Source of the DNA: Candidatus Moraniibacteriota bacterium
GTDB taxonomy: Bacteria; Patescibacteriota; Minisyncoccia; Moranbacterales; GCA-2747515
Assembly: GCA_027031945.1 (NCBI GenBank)
Contig: JALVPE010000058.1
Span: forward strand, 1 to 12,808
Direction of reading: 5' to 3'
Length of the DNA: 12,808 nt
The notes beneath the pieces were generated by a model. It did no database searches, was not told the DNA's origin, and worked only from the letters and a program-made list of their open reading frames with translations. Of the stretch, positions 1 through 7,017 are shown piece by piece; within the stretch, counting starts at the first letter, position 1; the number at the start of each line of letters is the position of its first letter. Both the position numbers and the translations under genes were made by a program.

Positions 1-836
1 GTTTTTGTCTCTCCGCCAATAATTTTATTATAAAAATTAATATCGTCCTGCAAAACAATGCTTGAGTATTTTTGAATATCAAAATATTTTGACAAAGAAA
101 CATCAAAATCTTTTTCCACTTCCATGAAATCAATTTTATTTTTAATTCTTTCAAATAACAAAAGATTATCACAAAATCTTCGCAAATTTTGATCAACAAT
201 CCTTGTAGCGATAGCAGTGGAAGTGCCATCATCTTTGTAGAAATTTTTTCGTGTTTCAAAAAACTTGGTAAAGTACCCACCAAATTTATGCCAACTATCA
301 AAAATAGATACTTTTTCTCCATTTTTATCTAAAACATATTCACCTTCTTTGTTTTTCAAAAAGGCATCTTCGTCATTGTCATATAACTCTTTAAGCAAAT
401 CAAAAACCTGTGGCACTTCAAATAAAATATTTATGCCACTTTTTTTAAAACCAATATGTTTATATTTTTTTACCCATTGCTCTGCCTCACTGTCAAAAAA
501 TATTTTAATTTGTTTTCGCAATTCTTTCTCTTGTTTTTCTAGTTCTTTTGAATTTTTTTTATCTTTCTTATCTTGTATATACTTTTTGTAAATTTCTAAA
601 TATTCATCTACTCCCTCTAGATATATATGTTTAAGAGAGATATAAACAAAATCCCTGTGTAATTTATCAAAAAATGGTTTAGTTTGCTTATATCTTTTAT
701 AAATATTTTCATCAATTTGAAAAACATTATTTTCTTCCAAAAGTCTTTGAGTCTCCCCCACCGGCTTTAACTCAAATCGTAGGGTTTTACTTAGAGAATA
801 CTGGTTTGTAAATTCTTGCAATGTTCGTTTAGACAT
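1..836 (-). CDS. cas12a: Cas12a (Cpf1) type V CRISPR effector nuclease, N-terminal part, cut by window edge
   Basis: Translating the minus strand from the ATG at 836 gives an open frame of 278 codons that runs off the left edge with no stop. Cas12a is the single-protein, crRNA-guided DNA nuclease of type V-A systems; it also processes its own pre-crRNA. The N-terminus carries the family hallmark (residues 13-23, YSLSKTLRFEL, then KPVG), the start of the WED domain, whose basic residues contact the crRNA handle in known structures. REC1 follows: FFDSEAEQW at 113-121, the YFTKFFETRKNFY block at 188-200, DGTSTAIATRIVDQNL at 203-218, and YNKIIGG at 269-275. These match remembered FnCas12a and AsCas12a blocks, and the DGTSTA-ATRI wording is closest to Parcubacteria PbCpf1. 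Residues 84-110 are a lysine/glutamate-rich helical stretch. Full-length proteins are about 1200-1300 residues, so RuvC and Nuc lie outside the window. Cas12a2 cannot be fully excluded. There is no Shine-Dalgarno sequence before the ATG. Confidence 0.93.
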   Translation of the reverse strand, partial: MSKRTLQEFTNQYSLSKTLRFELKPVGETQRLLEENNVFQIDENIYKRYKQTKPFFDKLHRDFVYISLKHIYLEGVDEYLEIYKKYIQDKKDKKNSKELEKQEKELRKQIKIFFDSEAEQWVKKYKHIGFKKSGINILFEVPQVFDLLKELYDNDEDAFLKNKEGEYVLDKNGEKVSIFDSWHKFGGYFTKFFETRKNFYKDDGTSTAIATRIVDQNLRRFCDNLLLFERIKNKIDFMEVEKDFDVSLSKYFDIQKYSSIVLQDDINFYNKIIGGETK

Positions 837-870
837 AATATTTTATAATTATAATTAAACTATACATTTA

Positions 871-899
871 ACTATACTATCTATAAGTATTTTGTTCAA
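871..899 (-). promoter_or_regulatory. Likely promoter of cas12a
   Basis: On the minus strand TTGAAC (899-894) and TATAGT (876-871) are separated by exactly 17 bases, a good sigma-70-type arrangement. Transcription would begin near 864, leaving a leader of about 28 bases before the cas12a ATG at 836. The -35 box follows directly after the pyrG terminator, so cas12a appears to be its own transcription unit. A second TATAGT occurs at 864-859. The region is very AT-rich, so chance matches are possible. Confidence 0.55.
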
Positions 900-903
900 A
901 CGA

Positions 904-943
904 AAAATGACTAATTTAACGACATCGTTAAATTAGTCGTTTT
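904..943 (-). terminator. Rho-independent terminator after pyrG
   Basis: The arms 909-921 and 926-938 are perfectly complementary over 13 bp with a 4-base loop (922-925). Outside them one mismatched pair (908/939; A-C in minus-strand RNA, U-G in plus-strand RNA) is followed by four more A/U pairs. Minus-strand RNA ends in a short U run (907-903). The hairpin lies 12 bases past the pyrG stop codon and separates pyrG from cas12a. Confidence 0.85.
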
Positions 944-955
944 CTAGGCTTGCTT

Positions 956-2593
956 TTATTTTTTACTAGCTTTTACAAATGCCATGAATAATGGGTGTGG
1001 ATGAAGTGGAGATGACTGAAATTCAGGGTGAAATTGTGTTGCTAGGAAAAATGGATGTTTTGTTTTTGGTAGTTCTGCTATTTCCATAAGTACCCCATCT
1101 GGTGATTTACCTGAAAACACGAGTCCTGCGTCTTCAATTTGTTTTATGTATTCTGGATTTACTTCATATCTGTGTCGGTGTCTTTCTGATATTTCCGCTT
1201 TTTTATAAGCAGTTCTTGCAATTGTATCTTTGACTATATTTGCAGGATATGCACCAAGTCGCATAGAACCCCCAAAATCTTTTTTCTTTAGCTTTTCTTT
1301 TTGTTCCGGCATAATATCAATAACACAATGTTTTGCCTTGTCATCAATTTCAGCAGTTTGAGCGCCTTTTATACCTGCTACATTTCTAGCAAATTCTATG
1401 ACAGCAATTTGCATACCATAACAAAGTCCAAAATATGGAATTTTATTTTCACGACAGTATTGTGCTACATTTATTTTTCCTTCGATCCCCCGTGAACCAA
1501 ATCCTCCTGGTACTACAATACCATCATAATCTTTTAATTCTTCAAGTGATTTTTTATCTGTTTCATATTTCACACTATCAAGCCATGCTAGTTCTGGTTT
1601 ACATCCATTGTAGTATGAGGCATGTTTCAATGCCTCTATCACGCTAATATAAGCATCTGAGAGTACGAAGTCACCTGTTTCAAAATACTTGCCCACAATA
1701 CCGATTTTGAGAGGTTTTTTAGCTGTCTCTACTTTTTTTGTAAATTTTTCCCATTTTTCATTATCTCTTGTGCGAGCTCGCAAACCTAGTTTCTTCAAAA
1801 TAATATTACTTAGATTGTCCTTTTCAAAATTGAGTGGTACATGATAAATACTTTCTACATCCGGAGCACTTATAACACTTTTTTTATCCACGCTACAACT
1901 CCATGCAATTTTTTCTTTTCGTTTATCATCAAGTGCAACCTCAGAACGCGCTACTATAATATCCGCCTGTATACCTGCACCATTTAAAGTTCGTGAAGCA
2001 TATTGAGTAGGTTTTGTTTTCATTTCCCCTACCTTACTTGGCAGTGGCACATAACTCACAAGCACAAACAATACGTCATCCGGGTGTTTAGTTTTCATCA
2101 TTCTTGCAGCTTCCAGAAAAAGTATATTTTGATATTCACCAATAGTACCACCTATCTCAACAATTGTAATTTCAGCATTTTCACTTTTACTCGCTTTTTC
2201 AATTCGATTAATAATCTCTAACGGAATATGTGGCACAACTTCTACGCATTTACCTTTATAGCCACCCCTACGTTCTTTATCGATTACTGATTGATACACA
2301 CGCCCCGTAGTCATATAATTGGTACTTGGTAATGTTACATTCATAAAACGCTCGTAATTCCCCATGTCTTGATCTGTCTCATCACCATCATTGAGTACAA
2401 ATACTTCACCATGCTCTGTTGGATTCATGGTGCCAGCGTCGACATTAATATAGGGATCAACTTTTAGAGCTGTCACAGAAAAACCACGAGATTGCATTAA
2501 ATTACCGATTGAAGATGTTGTAATACCTTTACCCACACCACTCATCACACCTCCAACTACAAATATATATTTTTTATTATTTTTCTTTGCCAT
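956..2593 (-). CDS. pyrG: CTP synthase (glutamine-hydrolysing)
   Basis: PyrG converts UTP, ATP and glutamine to CTP, the last step of de novo pyrimidine synthesis in the cytosol. The 545-residue length is normal. The N-terminal amidoligase domain has the P-loop GGVMSGVGKGIT (residues 14-25), the block KVDPYINVDAGTMNPTEHGE (44-63) and KTKPTQ (192-197). The C-terminal glutamine amidotransferase domain starts near 295 and has PGGFGSRG (362-369), the nucleophile Cys391 in GLCYGMQ, and the His522/Glu524 dyad in FHPE. Several positions differ from the common bacterial form: GGTIGEYQNILFLEA replaces the usual GGTVGDIESLPFLEA, and GLCYGMQ replaces GICLGMQ. I associate these variants with Patescibacteria. 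The start is fixed by the family N-terminus (MAKK). There is no Shine-Dalgarno sequence within 20 bases. It lies downstream of rplI and ends at a strong terminator. Confidence 0.97.
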   Translation of the reverse strand: MAKKNNKKYIFVVGGVMSGVGKGITTSSIGNLMQSRGFSVTALKVDPYINVDAGTMNPTEHGEVFVLNDGDETDQDMGNYERFMNVTLPSTNYMTTGRVYQSVIDKERRGGYKGKCVEVVPHIPLEIINRIEKASKSENAEITIVEIGGTIGEYQNILFLEAARMMKTKHPDDVLFVLVSYVPLPSKVGEMKTKPTQYASRTLNGAGIQADIIVARSEVALDDKRKEKIAWSCSVDKKSVISAPDVESIYHVPLNFEKDNLSNIILKKLGLRARTRDNEKWEKFTKKVETAKKPLKIGIVGKYFETGDFVLSDAYISVIEALKHASYYNGCKPELAWLDSVKYETDKKSLEELKDYDGIVVPGGFGSRGIEGKINVAQYCRENKIPYFGLCYGMQIAVIEFARNVAGIKGAQTAEIDDKAKHCVIDIMPEQKEKLKKKDFGGSMRLGAYPANIVKDTIARTAYKKAEISERHRHRYEVNPEYIKQIEDAGLVFSGKSPDGVLMEIAELPKTKHPFFLATQFHPEFQSSPLHPHPLFMAFVKASKK

Positions 2594-2617
2594 AATTTTT
2601 TGAATTAATTATAATTT

Positions 2618-2660
2618 CATAAAAGTAAAGAGCTCCTCCCCAAAAAAAAGAAGCAACCCC
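2618..2660 (-). promoter_or_regulatory. Possible pyrG leader hairpin / attenuator-like region
   Basis: Between rplI and pyrG the minus strand reads GGGG (2660-2657), then a pyrimidine-rich arm GCTTC plus eight T (2654-2642), then the G-rich arm GGGGAGGAGC (2641-2632), then a T-rich stretch to 2621. The two arms can form a stem of about 9 bp with four G-U pairs. This order (starting G run, pyrimidine arm, terminator arm, U-rich tail) recalls the CTP-sensing pyrG attenuator of Gram-positive bacteria, but the base after the G run is U rather than C. The AGGAG could instead serve as a ribosome site for an ATG at 2620 that is followed by two codons and a stop. The role is uncertain. Confidence 0.3.
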
Positions 2661-2695
2661 TTAAATACTTTCATTTGTTAATTTATTTATAAATT

Positions 2696-3139
2696 TTATT
2701 CAGCTGAAACAGTAACAATAACTCCTGCGGTTATATTATCTCCATAATTAATTTTTACCTCTTGCGTCGTCAATTCTTTGATTGGTGTATCAAGTAAAAT
2801 ATTTTTTGCATCAATTTCAATTTTATGTTGTGTTGTGATAGCTTGAGCAATATCCTTGCTCGTTATAGATCCAAACAACTTATTTCCTTTTGCTTTTGAC
2901 GTGATTGTTATCTTTTTTTTATCAAGCTGTTCTGCAGCTTTTTTAATTTGTTCTATACGCTGTGCATTTTCCTTATCTTGAGCTGCTTTTTTTCTGTTGA
3001 GTTCTGCAATCGCCTTGGGAGTTGCTAATTTTGCAATTCCTTGTGGAATTAAATTATTAAACGCGAATCCATCAGACGCATTGACAATATCACCTTTTTT
3101 GCCTAATTTCTTATTATCTTGTAATAATATTACTTTCAT
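2696..3139 (-). CDS. rplI: Ribosomal protein bL9
   Basis: bL9 binds 23S rRNA at the base of the L1 stalk and helps keep the reading frame. The protein is 147 residues, the usual length. The N-terminal globular domain begins MKVILLQDNKKLGKKGDIV and continues with the conserved LIPQGIAKLAT segment. A long charged connecting helix spans about residues 40-75 (NRKKAAQDKENAQRIEQ), and the C-terminal domain includes LFGSIT. The usual GYARNYL block reads GFAFNNL, so a normally conserved arginine is missing. I chose the ATG at 3139 because family members start with MKVILL. An upstream in-frame ATG at 3175 overlaps the stop of the preceding gene (TAATG) and would add 12 residues unlike the family. bL9 is absent from some Patescibacteria lineages, so its presence narrows placement slightly. 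Confidence 0.95.
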   Translation of the reverse strand: MKVILLQDNKKLGKKGDIVNASDGFAFNNLIPQGIAKLATPKAIAELNRKKAAQDKENAQRIEQIKKAAEQLDKKKITITSKAKGNKLFGSITSKDIAQAITTQHKIEIDAKNILLDTPIKELTTQEVKINYGDNITAGVIVTVSAE

Positions 3140-3174
3140 AATCGTTATATCATATTTACTTTTGTAAGTATACA

Positions 3175-3843
3175 TTAGTTATTTTTTTCATGCAAGAAAT
3201 TATTGTGAAACATATACACCATTGTAAAATATGCGGTTAATGCCTTAAAAAAATTAATATCATTTTCCGCTTTTTCACTATAAGGCAATGCTATACAAGT
3301 ACGCAATTGCCTATTTTTTGTTTCTGAATAAATAAACAACACATCTTTATTACGATATGACCGAGATACATTTTGTTTACAAAATAATTTGTCCGGTAGA
3401 TATTCAAAGTGTTTTGTAGCTGATATACGATAACTAGATTTTTTCTCATTAAAATCAATGAAACGAAGACAAAAATCATCAGTATAAGGCAATAACTCCA
3501 TAGCATGCAACAATGCTTCATCAAGACTGGTAGCCTCTATATGTGATAAATCCGAAAAGATTTCATACATAATATCAGTTCTCCGATTTGCTTGTCCAAT
3601 ATATGAATATGATTCTGATAATTCTTTTTGTGCCCGTACTACACTTTTTTGCAATCTCATTTTTTCTCGTATGGTTTGAAATACTTGATAATCTCGCAAA
3701 CGATAAATTGCAAAACTGGCAATTCCAGCAATAAGCAATAGCAATGCCTCTGTTTCATCTTCGGTAAAAATCCAGAAATTATTTGTGACTAAAAATGGAG
3801 TTATTACAATAATAATAAAAATTCCTAAATAAATAAAAAACAT
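3175..3843 (-). CDS. Membrane-anchored protein with possible GAF-like cytosolic domain, function unknown
   Basis: This 222-residue protein belongs to no family I recognise with confidence. Two hydrophobic segments are visible (residues 2-20 and 33-48) with a short acidic loop between them (FTEDETE). A charged, probably coiled-coil helix follows (52-88, rich in R, K, E and Q). The remaining 130 residues are mixed alpha/beta with a helical start (EIFSDLSHIEATSLDEALLHAMELL), strands around 124-142 and 180-187, and a closing helix (196-216). That order resembles a GAF-type sensor domain, but no ligand motif can be assigned. There is no kinase, cyclase or phosphodiesterase domain. The gene lies 22 bases after galU and its stop almost touches the next start, so it is probably cotranscribed with galU and rplI. 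No Shine-Dalgarno sequence precedes the ATG. Confidence 0.75.
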   Translation of the reverse strand: MFFIYLGIFIIIVITPFLVTNNFWIFTEDETEALLLLIAGIASFAIYRLRDYQVFQTIREKMRLQKSVVRAQKELSESYSYIGQANRRTDIMYEIFSDLSHIEATSLDEALLHAMELLPYTDDFCLRFIDFNEKKSSYRISATKHFEYLPDKLFCKQNVSRSYRNKDVLFIYSETKNRQLRTCIALPYSEKAENDINFFKALTAYFTMVYMFHNNFLHEKNN

Positions 3844-3865
3844 ATGGTTATTTCAGACTAATGAA

Positions 3866-4726
3866 TTAAAGTGCTTCCAAATATTTTTTTAATTTATCTT
3901 TAATTTCCGGATGCTTTAATCCCATTTGAATTGTTGCTTGAACAAAACCAAATTTATCACCACAGTCATATCTAGCACCATCAATCTCATGACCATATAT
4001 TGCTTTATTGTCTTTGATCATACGTACAAAAGCATTTGCAAGTCTTATCTCACCTTTATCATTCATAGATTCTTCCAATTTGTCAAAGACTTCAGGAGTA
4101 ATAACATATTTACCAACTGCAACCAAATCTGAAGGGGCATCTTTAGTTTTTGGTTTCTCTACAAACTTCTGAATTTCACAGGTACGTCCATCCATGCATT
4201 TTGGATCTATCACACCAAATCTATGTACATCTTCTTTTGGAACACGGCAAAGTGCTACAACCGATTTATTGTATTTTTCATGTACATCAATTAGTTGTTT
4301 TAGTGCCGGCACTTTACTATCAATTAAATCATCGCCAAATAATACTGCAACTGATTCTCCGGGATGTACTAAATGTTTTGCACACAGGATTGCGTGTCCA
4401 TCTCCTAACGGTTCTGGCTGTCGCACATATGAGAATTTTGCAAGCTTTGCGATTTTTTGCACTTCTTTTAATGCATTTTGTTTGTGTTTTTCTACAAGAG
4501 TTTTTTCCAATTCAAAAGAAATATCAAAATGATCCTCAATTGCACGCTTACCTCGTCCTGTTACAAAAATAATTTCTTCAATTCCGGATGCAACAGCTTC
4601 TTCTACGAGATATTGAATAACCGGCTTATCTACAACCGGAAGCATCTCTTTTGGTTGTGCCTTGGTTGCAGGTAAAAAACGCGTTCCAAAACCTGCCACT
4701 GGCAAAATTGCTTTTTTAATTTTCAT
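3866..4726 (-). CDS. galU: UTP--glucose-1-phosphate uridylyltransferase
   Basis: GalU makes UDP-glucose from UTP and glucose-1-phosphate in the cytosol, for surface glycans. At 286 residues it has normal length. The nucleotide-binding signature GFGTRFLPATKAQPKEMLP lies at residues 12-30, followed by KPVIQYLVEEAV (34-45), the metal-site region FGDDLI (130-135), FVEKPK (188-193) with the sugar-phosphate-binding lysine, GKYVITPEVF (205-214) and YDCGDKFGFVQA (253-264). One difference is GEIRLANAF where most GalU have GEIQLTDAI. The start fits the family (MKIKKAILPVAGFGTR). It is preceded by its own promoter and by the terminator of the rmlA-like gene, so it begins a new unit that probably includes the membrane protein and rplI. 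Only a weak AAGAAG sits directly before the ATG. Confidence 0.95.
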   Translation of the reverse strand: MKIKKAILPVAGFGTRFLPATKAQPKEMLPVVDKPVIQYLVEEAVASGIEEIIFVTGRGKRAIEDHFDISFELEKTLVEKHKQNALKEVQKIAKLAKFSYVRQPEPLGDGHAILCAKHLVHPGESVAVLFGDDLIDSKVPALKQLIDVHEKYNKSVVALCRVPKEDVHRFGVIDPKCMDGRTCEIQKFVEKPKTKDAPSDLVAVGKYVITPEVFDKLEESMNDKGEIRLANAFVRMIKDNKAIYGHEIDGARYDCGDKFGFVQATIQMGLKHPEIKDKLKKYLEAL

Positions 4727-4746
4727 CTTCTTTGTTTGCTTATATT

Positions 4747-4776
4747 ATTATAGTACTTGTATATTGTATAAGTAAA
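4747..4776 (-). promoter_or_regulatory. Likely promoter of galU
   Basis: A perfect -10 box TATAAT (4752-4747) follows TTTACT (4776-4771) after an 18-base spacer on the minus strand. Transcription would begin near 4740, about 14 bases before the galU ATG at 4726. The -35 box overlaps the T tract of the preceding terminator, so termination and new initiation are packed together. Confidence 0.55.
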
Positions 4777-4809
4777 AAGACGATTTTGCAAAGTTAAAAA
4801 TCGTCTTTT
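4775..4809 (-). terminator. Rho-independent terminator after the rmlA-like gene
   Basis: The arms AAAAGACGATTTT (4775-4787) and AAAATCGTCTTTT (4797-4809) form a perfect 13-bp stem with a 9-base loop, 11 bases after the stop codon at 4821. Minus-strand RNA ends in a U run at the base of the stem. Confidence 0.85.
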
Positions 4810-4820
4810 CAAAAAAATAG

Positions 4821-5642
4821 TCAATTCACATCCTTGCAGGCCAATAACTGAGCTTTACCCATGGCCTTGTTATGCGCAAATCCTTTCTCTAAAGCATTTA
4901 CTAAAATTGGATCGAAATTATCAACAAAGTTATTATCTGCAGCAAAAGCATCCACTTCTCTAAGTGATTCTTTTGTCCCTGCATCAAACCATGCACCGGA
5001 AAGTTTGCTCAATTGCAATTCACCTTTTTTCAAATAAAAATTGTGTAAATCAACAATTTCTAACTCACCTCTATCAGAAGCTTTTAATTTTCTAGCAGCT
5101 TCAATTACCTCGTTGTCATAAATATATGCACCGGTTACTGCTAAATTACTCTCTGGTTTTTCTGGTTTTTCTACAATATTTGTAACAACATTATTGTTGT
5201 CTACTGTAGCAACACCAAAACGTTCAGGGTCTTCTACCTCTTTTGCAAATACATGCCCCCCAACTTTAAATTGTCGAATAGCATTTGTGATTGTATTTGT
5301 ATCTTGAAAAATATTATCTCCCAAAATAAGAGTCACATTATCACTACCAATAAACGGTGCACCAATCGTAAATGCTTCTGGTAACCCTGCCGGCACTTCT
5401 TGAATACCTGAGAGAATATTAATTCCATGTGATCTCAATAGTGGCTCAAGCATGTTCATAAATTTACCGCTGTGTTCTGGTGAAACAATAACTAAAATAT
5501 CTGTAATACCAGCTTTGATTAACACATTTAACGGATGAAAAATCATCGGAACACCTCCAACCGGCAACATCTGTTTAGATGTTTGAGCCGTAAGAGGCCA
5601 AAGTCGTGACCCTGTACCACCTGCAAGAATAATGCCTTTCAT
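4821..5642 (-). CDS. Glucose-1-phosphate thymidylyltransferase-like sugar nucleotidyltransferase
   Basis: The protein (273 residues) belongs to the RmlA family, which joins dTTP or another NTP to glucose-1-phosphate to make nucleotide sugars such as dTDP-glucose. Visible motifs are LAGGTGSRLWPLT (residues 6-18), SKQMLPVGGVPMI (22-34), LILGDNIF (105-112), the EDPERFGVA block (137-145), VEKPEKPESN (157-166), GAYIYD (171-176), RGELEIVDLHNFYL (191-204) and AWFDAGTKESL (217-227). Compared with classical RmlA (SPDGLAQAF) the middle reads VPAGLPEAF, so the exact substrate is uncertain. I chose the ATG at 5642: it matches the family start (MKGIILAGG) and has AAAGG seven bases upstream, the only clear Shine-Dalgarno sequence here. 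An in-frame ATG at 5693 would lie upstream of the predicted transcription start. No rmlB, rmlC or rmlD lies beside it. Confidence 0.88.
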   Translation of the reverse strand: MKGIILAGGTGSRLWPLTAQTSKQMLPVGGVPMIFHPLNVLIKAGITDILVIVSPEHSGKFMNMLEPLLRSHGINILSGIQEVPAGLPEAFTIGAPFIGSDNVTLILGDNIFQDTNTITNAIRQFKVGGHVFAKEVEDPERFGVATVDNNNVVTNIVEKPEKPESNLAVTGAYIYDNEVIEAARKLKASDRGELEIVDLHNFYLKKGELQLSKLSGAWFDAGTKESLREVDAFAADNNFVDNFDPILVNALEKGFAHNKAMGKAQLLACKDVN

Positions 5643-5694
5643 TTTTTTACCTTTATTTTTTTGTGCTTTATTATTGACCATAAGAACTTTCATT

Positions 5695-5723
5695 AAAATA
5701 CTATAAATATTTTACATAGTCAA
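5695..5723 (-). promoter_or_regulatory. Likely promoter of the rmlA-like gene
   Basis: TTGACT (5723-5718) and TATTTT (5700-5695) are exactly 17 bases apart on the minus strand. Transcription would start near 5688, leaving a leader of about 45 bases before the ATG at 5642. This also argues against translation from the ATG at 5693. Confidence 0.5.
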
Positions 5724-5754
5724 ATTGTCTTTTAATTTTTTAATTATAGTATTT
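5696..5754. repeat. Inverted repeat enclosing the rmlA-like promoter
   Basis: The 11-base arms 5696-5706 (AAATACTATAA) and 5744-5754 (TTATAGTATTT) are perfect inverted copies, 37 bases apart. The left arm overlaps the -10 box and the right arm overlaps the glyA stop codon. It could be an operator or a weak long-loop terminator for glyA. The sequence is so AT-rich that chance is also possible. Confidence 0.4.
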
Positions 5755-6988
5755 ATTTATAAACAGGAAAACTTTTACACATTTTTTTAACTTCTTTTGC
5801 AATTTTTTTGAGCTGTTTTTGATCATCTATGTTATCACAAACATCATTTATCCAAGTAGCAATTTTCAACATTTCATCTATACCCATGCCACGAGTTGTA
5901 GCTGCTGGCACACCTAGCCTCACTCCACTTGGATCAAACGCACTTCTGGTTTCATTTGGTACCATGTTTTTATTTAATGTTATTCCTACACTGTCCAGTG
6001 CAGTTTCCACTTGTTTTCCGGATAAATTTTTACTTTTAATTGTATCAATTAACATCATATGATTTTCGGTTTTACCAAAGCAAATATGAAATCCATATCC
6101 TTCCAGTGCTTGAGATAAAACTTTAGCATTGTCCAAAATATTTTGAGCGTATTTTTTGAAATCTGGTTTTAAGGCCTCTCCAAAGGCCACCGCCTTTGCA
6201 GCTGTATTGTTCATATGAGGTCCACCCTGAAATCCGGGAAATGCTGCTTTGTCAATATCTTTTGCATATTTTTTCTTGCAAAGTATCATTCCGCCACGAG
6301 GACCTCGCAGAGTTTTGTGAGTTGTAGTTGTTACAACGTCACAATATTTTACGGGATTTGTAAGCACGCCTCCAGCCACTAGCCCCGCAATATGCGCCAT
6401 ATCCATCATTAAAATCGCACCTACTTCATTTGCAATTTTACGAAATTTTGAATAAGAAAGATTGCGAGAATATGAAGAAAAACCAGCCAAAATCATTTTT
6501 GGCTTATGCTTTTTTGCCATTGTTAATAATTCATCATAATCAATTGTGCCATCTTCTTTTGTCTTGTAACGCACAAAATTATAAATTTTGGCACTGAGTG
6601 TCACAGGATGACCATGTGTGAGATGTCCACCATGACCCAAATCCATACCAAGCACCGTGTTACCCGGCTCAAGTAATGCACTATAAACTATCATATTTGC
6701 AGGAGCACCTGAGTGAGGCTGTACATTTACATGAGCAGCACCAAAGAGTTTTTTAGCTCTGTCAATTGCCAATTGCTCTACTTGATCCGTAAATTCTTGA
6801 CCACCATAATATCGTTTACCTGGATAACCTTCTGAATACTTATTTGTCATCACACTCCCGAGTGCATCTAGCACAGCTTTGGAAACATAATTTTCCGAAG
6901 CGATAAGTTCCAATCCTTCTTCTTGCCTCTTTAATTCTCCCTGAATTGCTTTGTATACCTGTTTATCTGCTTTTTGTAAATTTTTCAT
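5753..6988 (-). CDS. glyA: Serine hydroxymethyltransferase
   Basis: GlyA interconverts serine plus tetrahydrofolate with glycine plus methylene-tetrahydrofolate, using PLP, in the cytosol. The protein is 411 residues, normal for bacterial SHMT. Motifs include ELIASENYVS (27-36), NKYSEGYPGKRYYGG (49-63), NVQPHSGAPANM (88-99), MMDMAHIAGLVAGG (194-207) and the PLP-lysine motif VVTTTTHKTLRGPRGG (218-233) with Lys225. A segment after AG reads FSSYSRNLSYSKF where most SHMT have ASAYPRIIDFKRF, a local divergence. I chose the ATG at 6988 because the predicted -10 box at 7023-7018 would place the transcription start near 7011, after the alternative ATG at 7015. No Shine-Dalgarno sequence is seen. It follows the TraB-like gene by about 80 bases. 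Confidence 0.96.
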   Translation of the reverse strand: MKNLQKADKQVYKAIQGELKRQEEGLELIASENYVSKAVLDALGSVMTNKYSEGYPGKRYYGGQEFTDQVEQLAIDRAKKLFGAAHVNVQPHSGAPANMIVYSALLEPGNTVLGMDLGHGGHLTHGHPVTLSAKIYNFVRYKTKEDGTIDYDELLTMAKKHKPKMILAGFSSYSRNLSYSKFRKIANEVGAILMMDMAHIAGLVAGGVLTNPVKYCDVVTTTTHKTLRGPRGGMILCKKKYAKDIDKAAFPGFQGGPHMNNTAAKAVAFGEALKPDFKKYAQNILDNAKVLSQALEGYGFHICFGKTENHMMLIDTIKSKNLSGKQVETALDSVGITLNKNMVPNETRSAFDPSGVRLGVPAATTRGMGIDEMLKIATWINDVCDNIDDQKQLKKIAKEVKKMCKSFPVYK

Positions 6989-7017
6989 AATTATTTCATT
7001 AAAAATCAATATCATAA

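Noticed and set aside
265..591. Plus-strand open frame of 108 codons, rich in Phe, Ser and Leu
   Set aside because: It is the antisense shadow of the cas12a coding region, whose minus-strand translation matches a known family.
3140..3175. N-terminal extension of rplI from the ATG at 3175
   Set aside because: The 12 extra residues are unlike bL9, which starts MKVILL; translational coupling is possible but unproven.
4150..4572. Plus-strand open frame of 140 codons
   Set aside because: It is antisense to galU, which has all family motifs on the minus strand; the plus-strand protein has no recognisable features.
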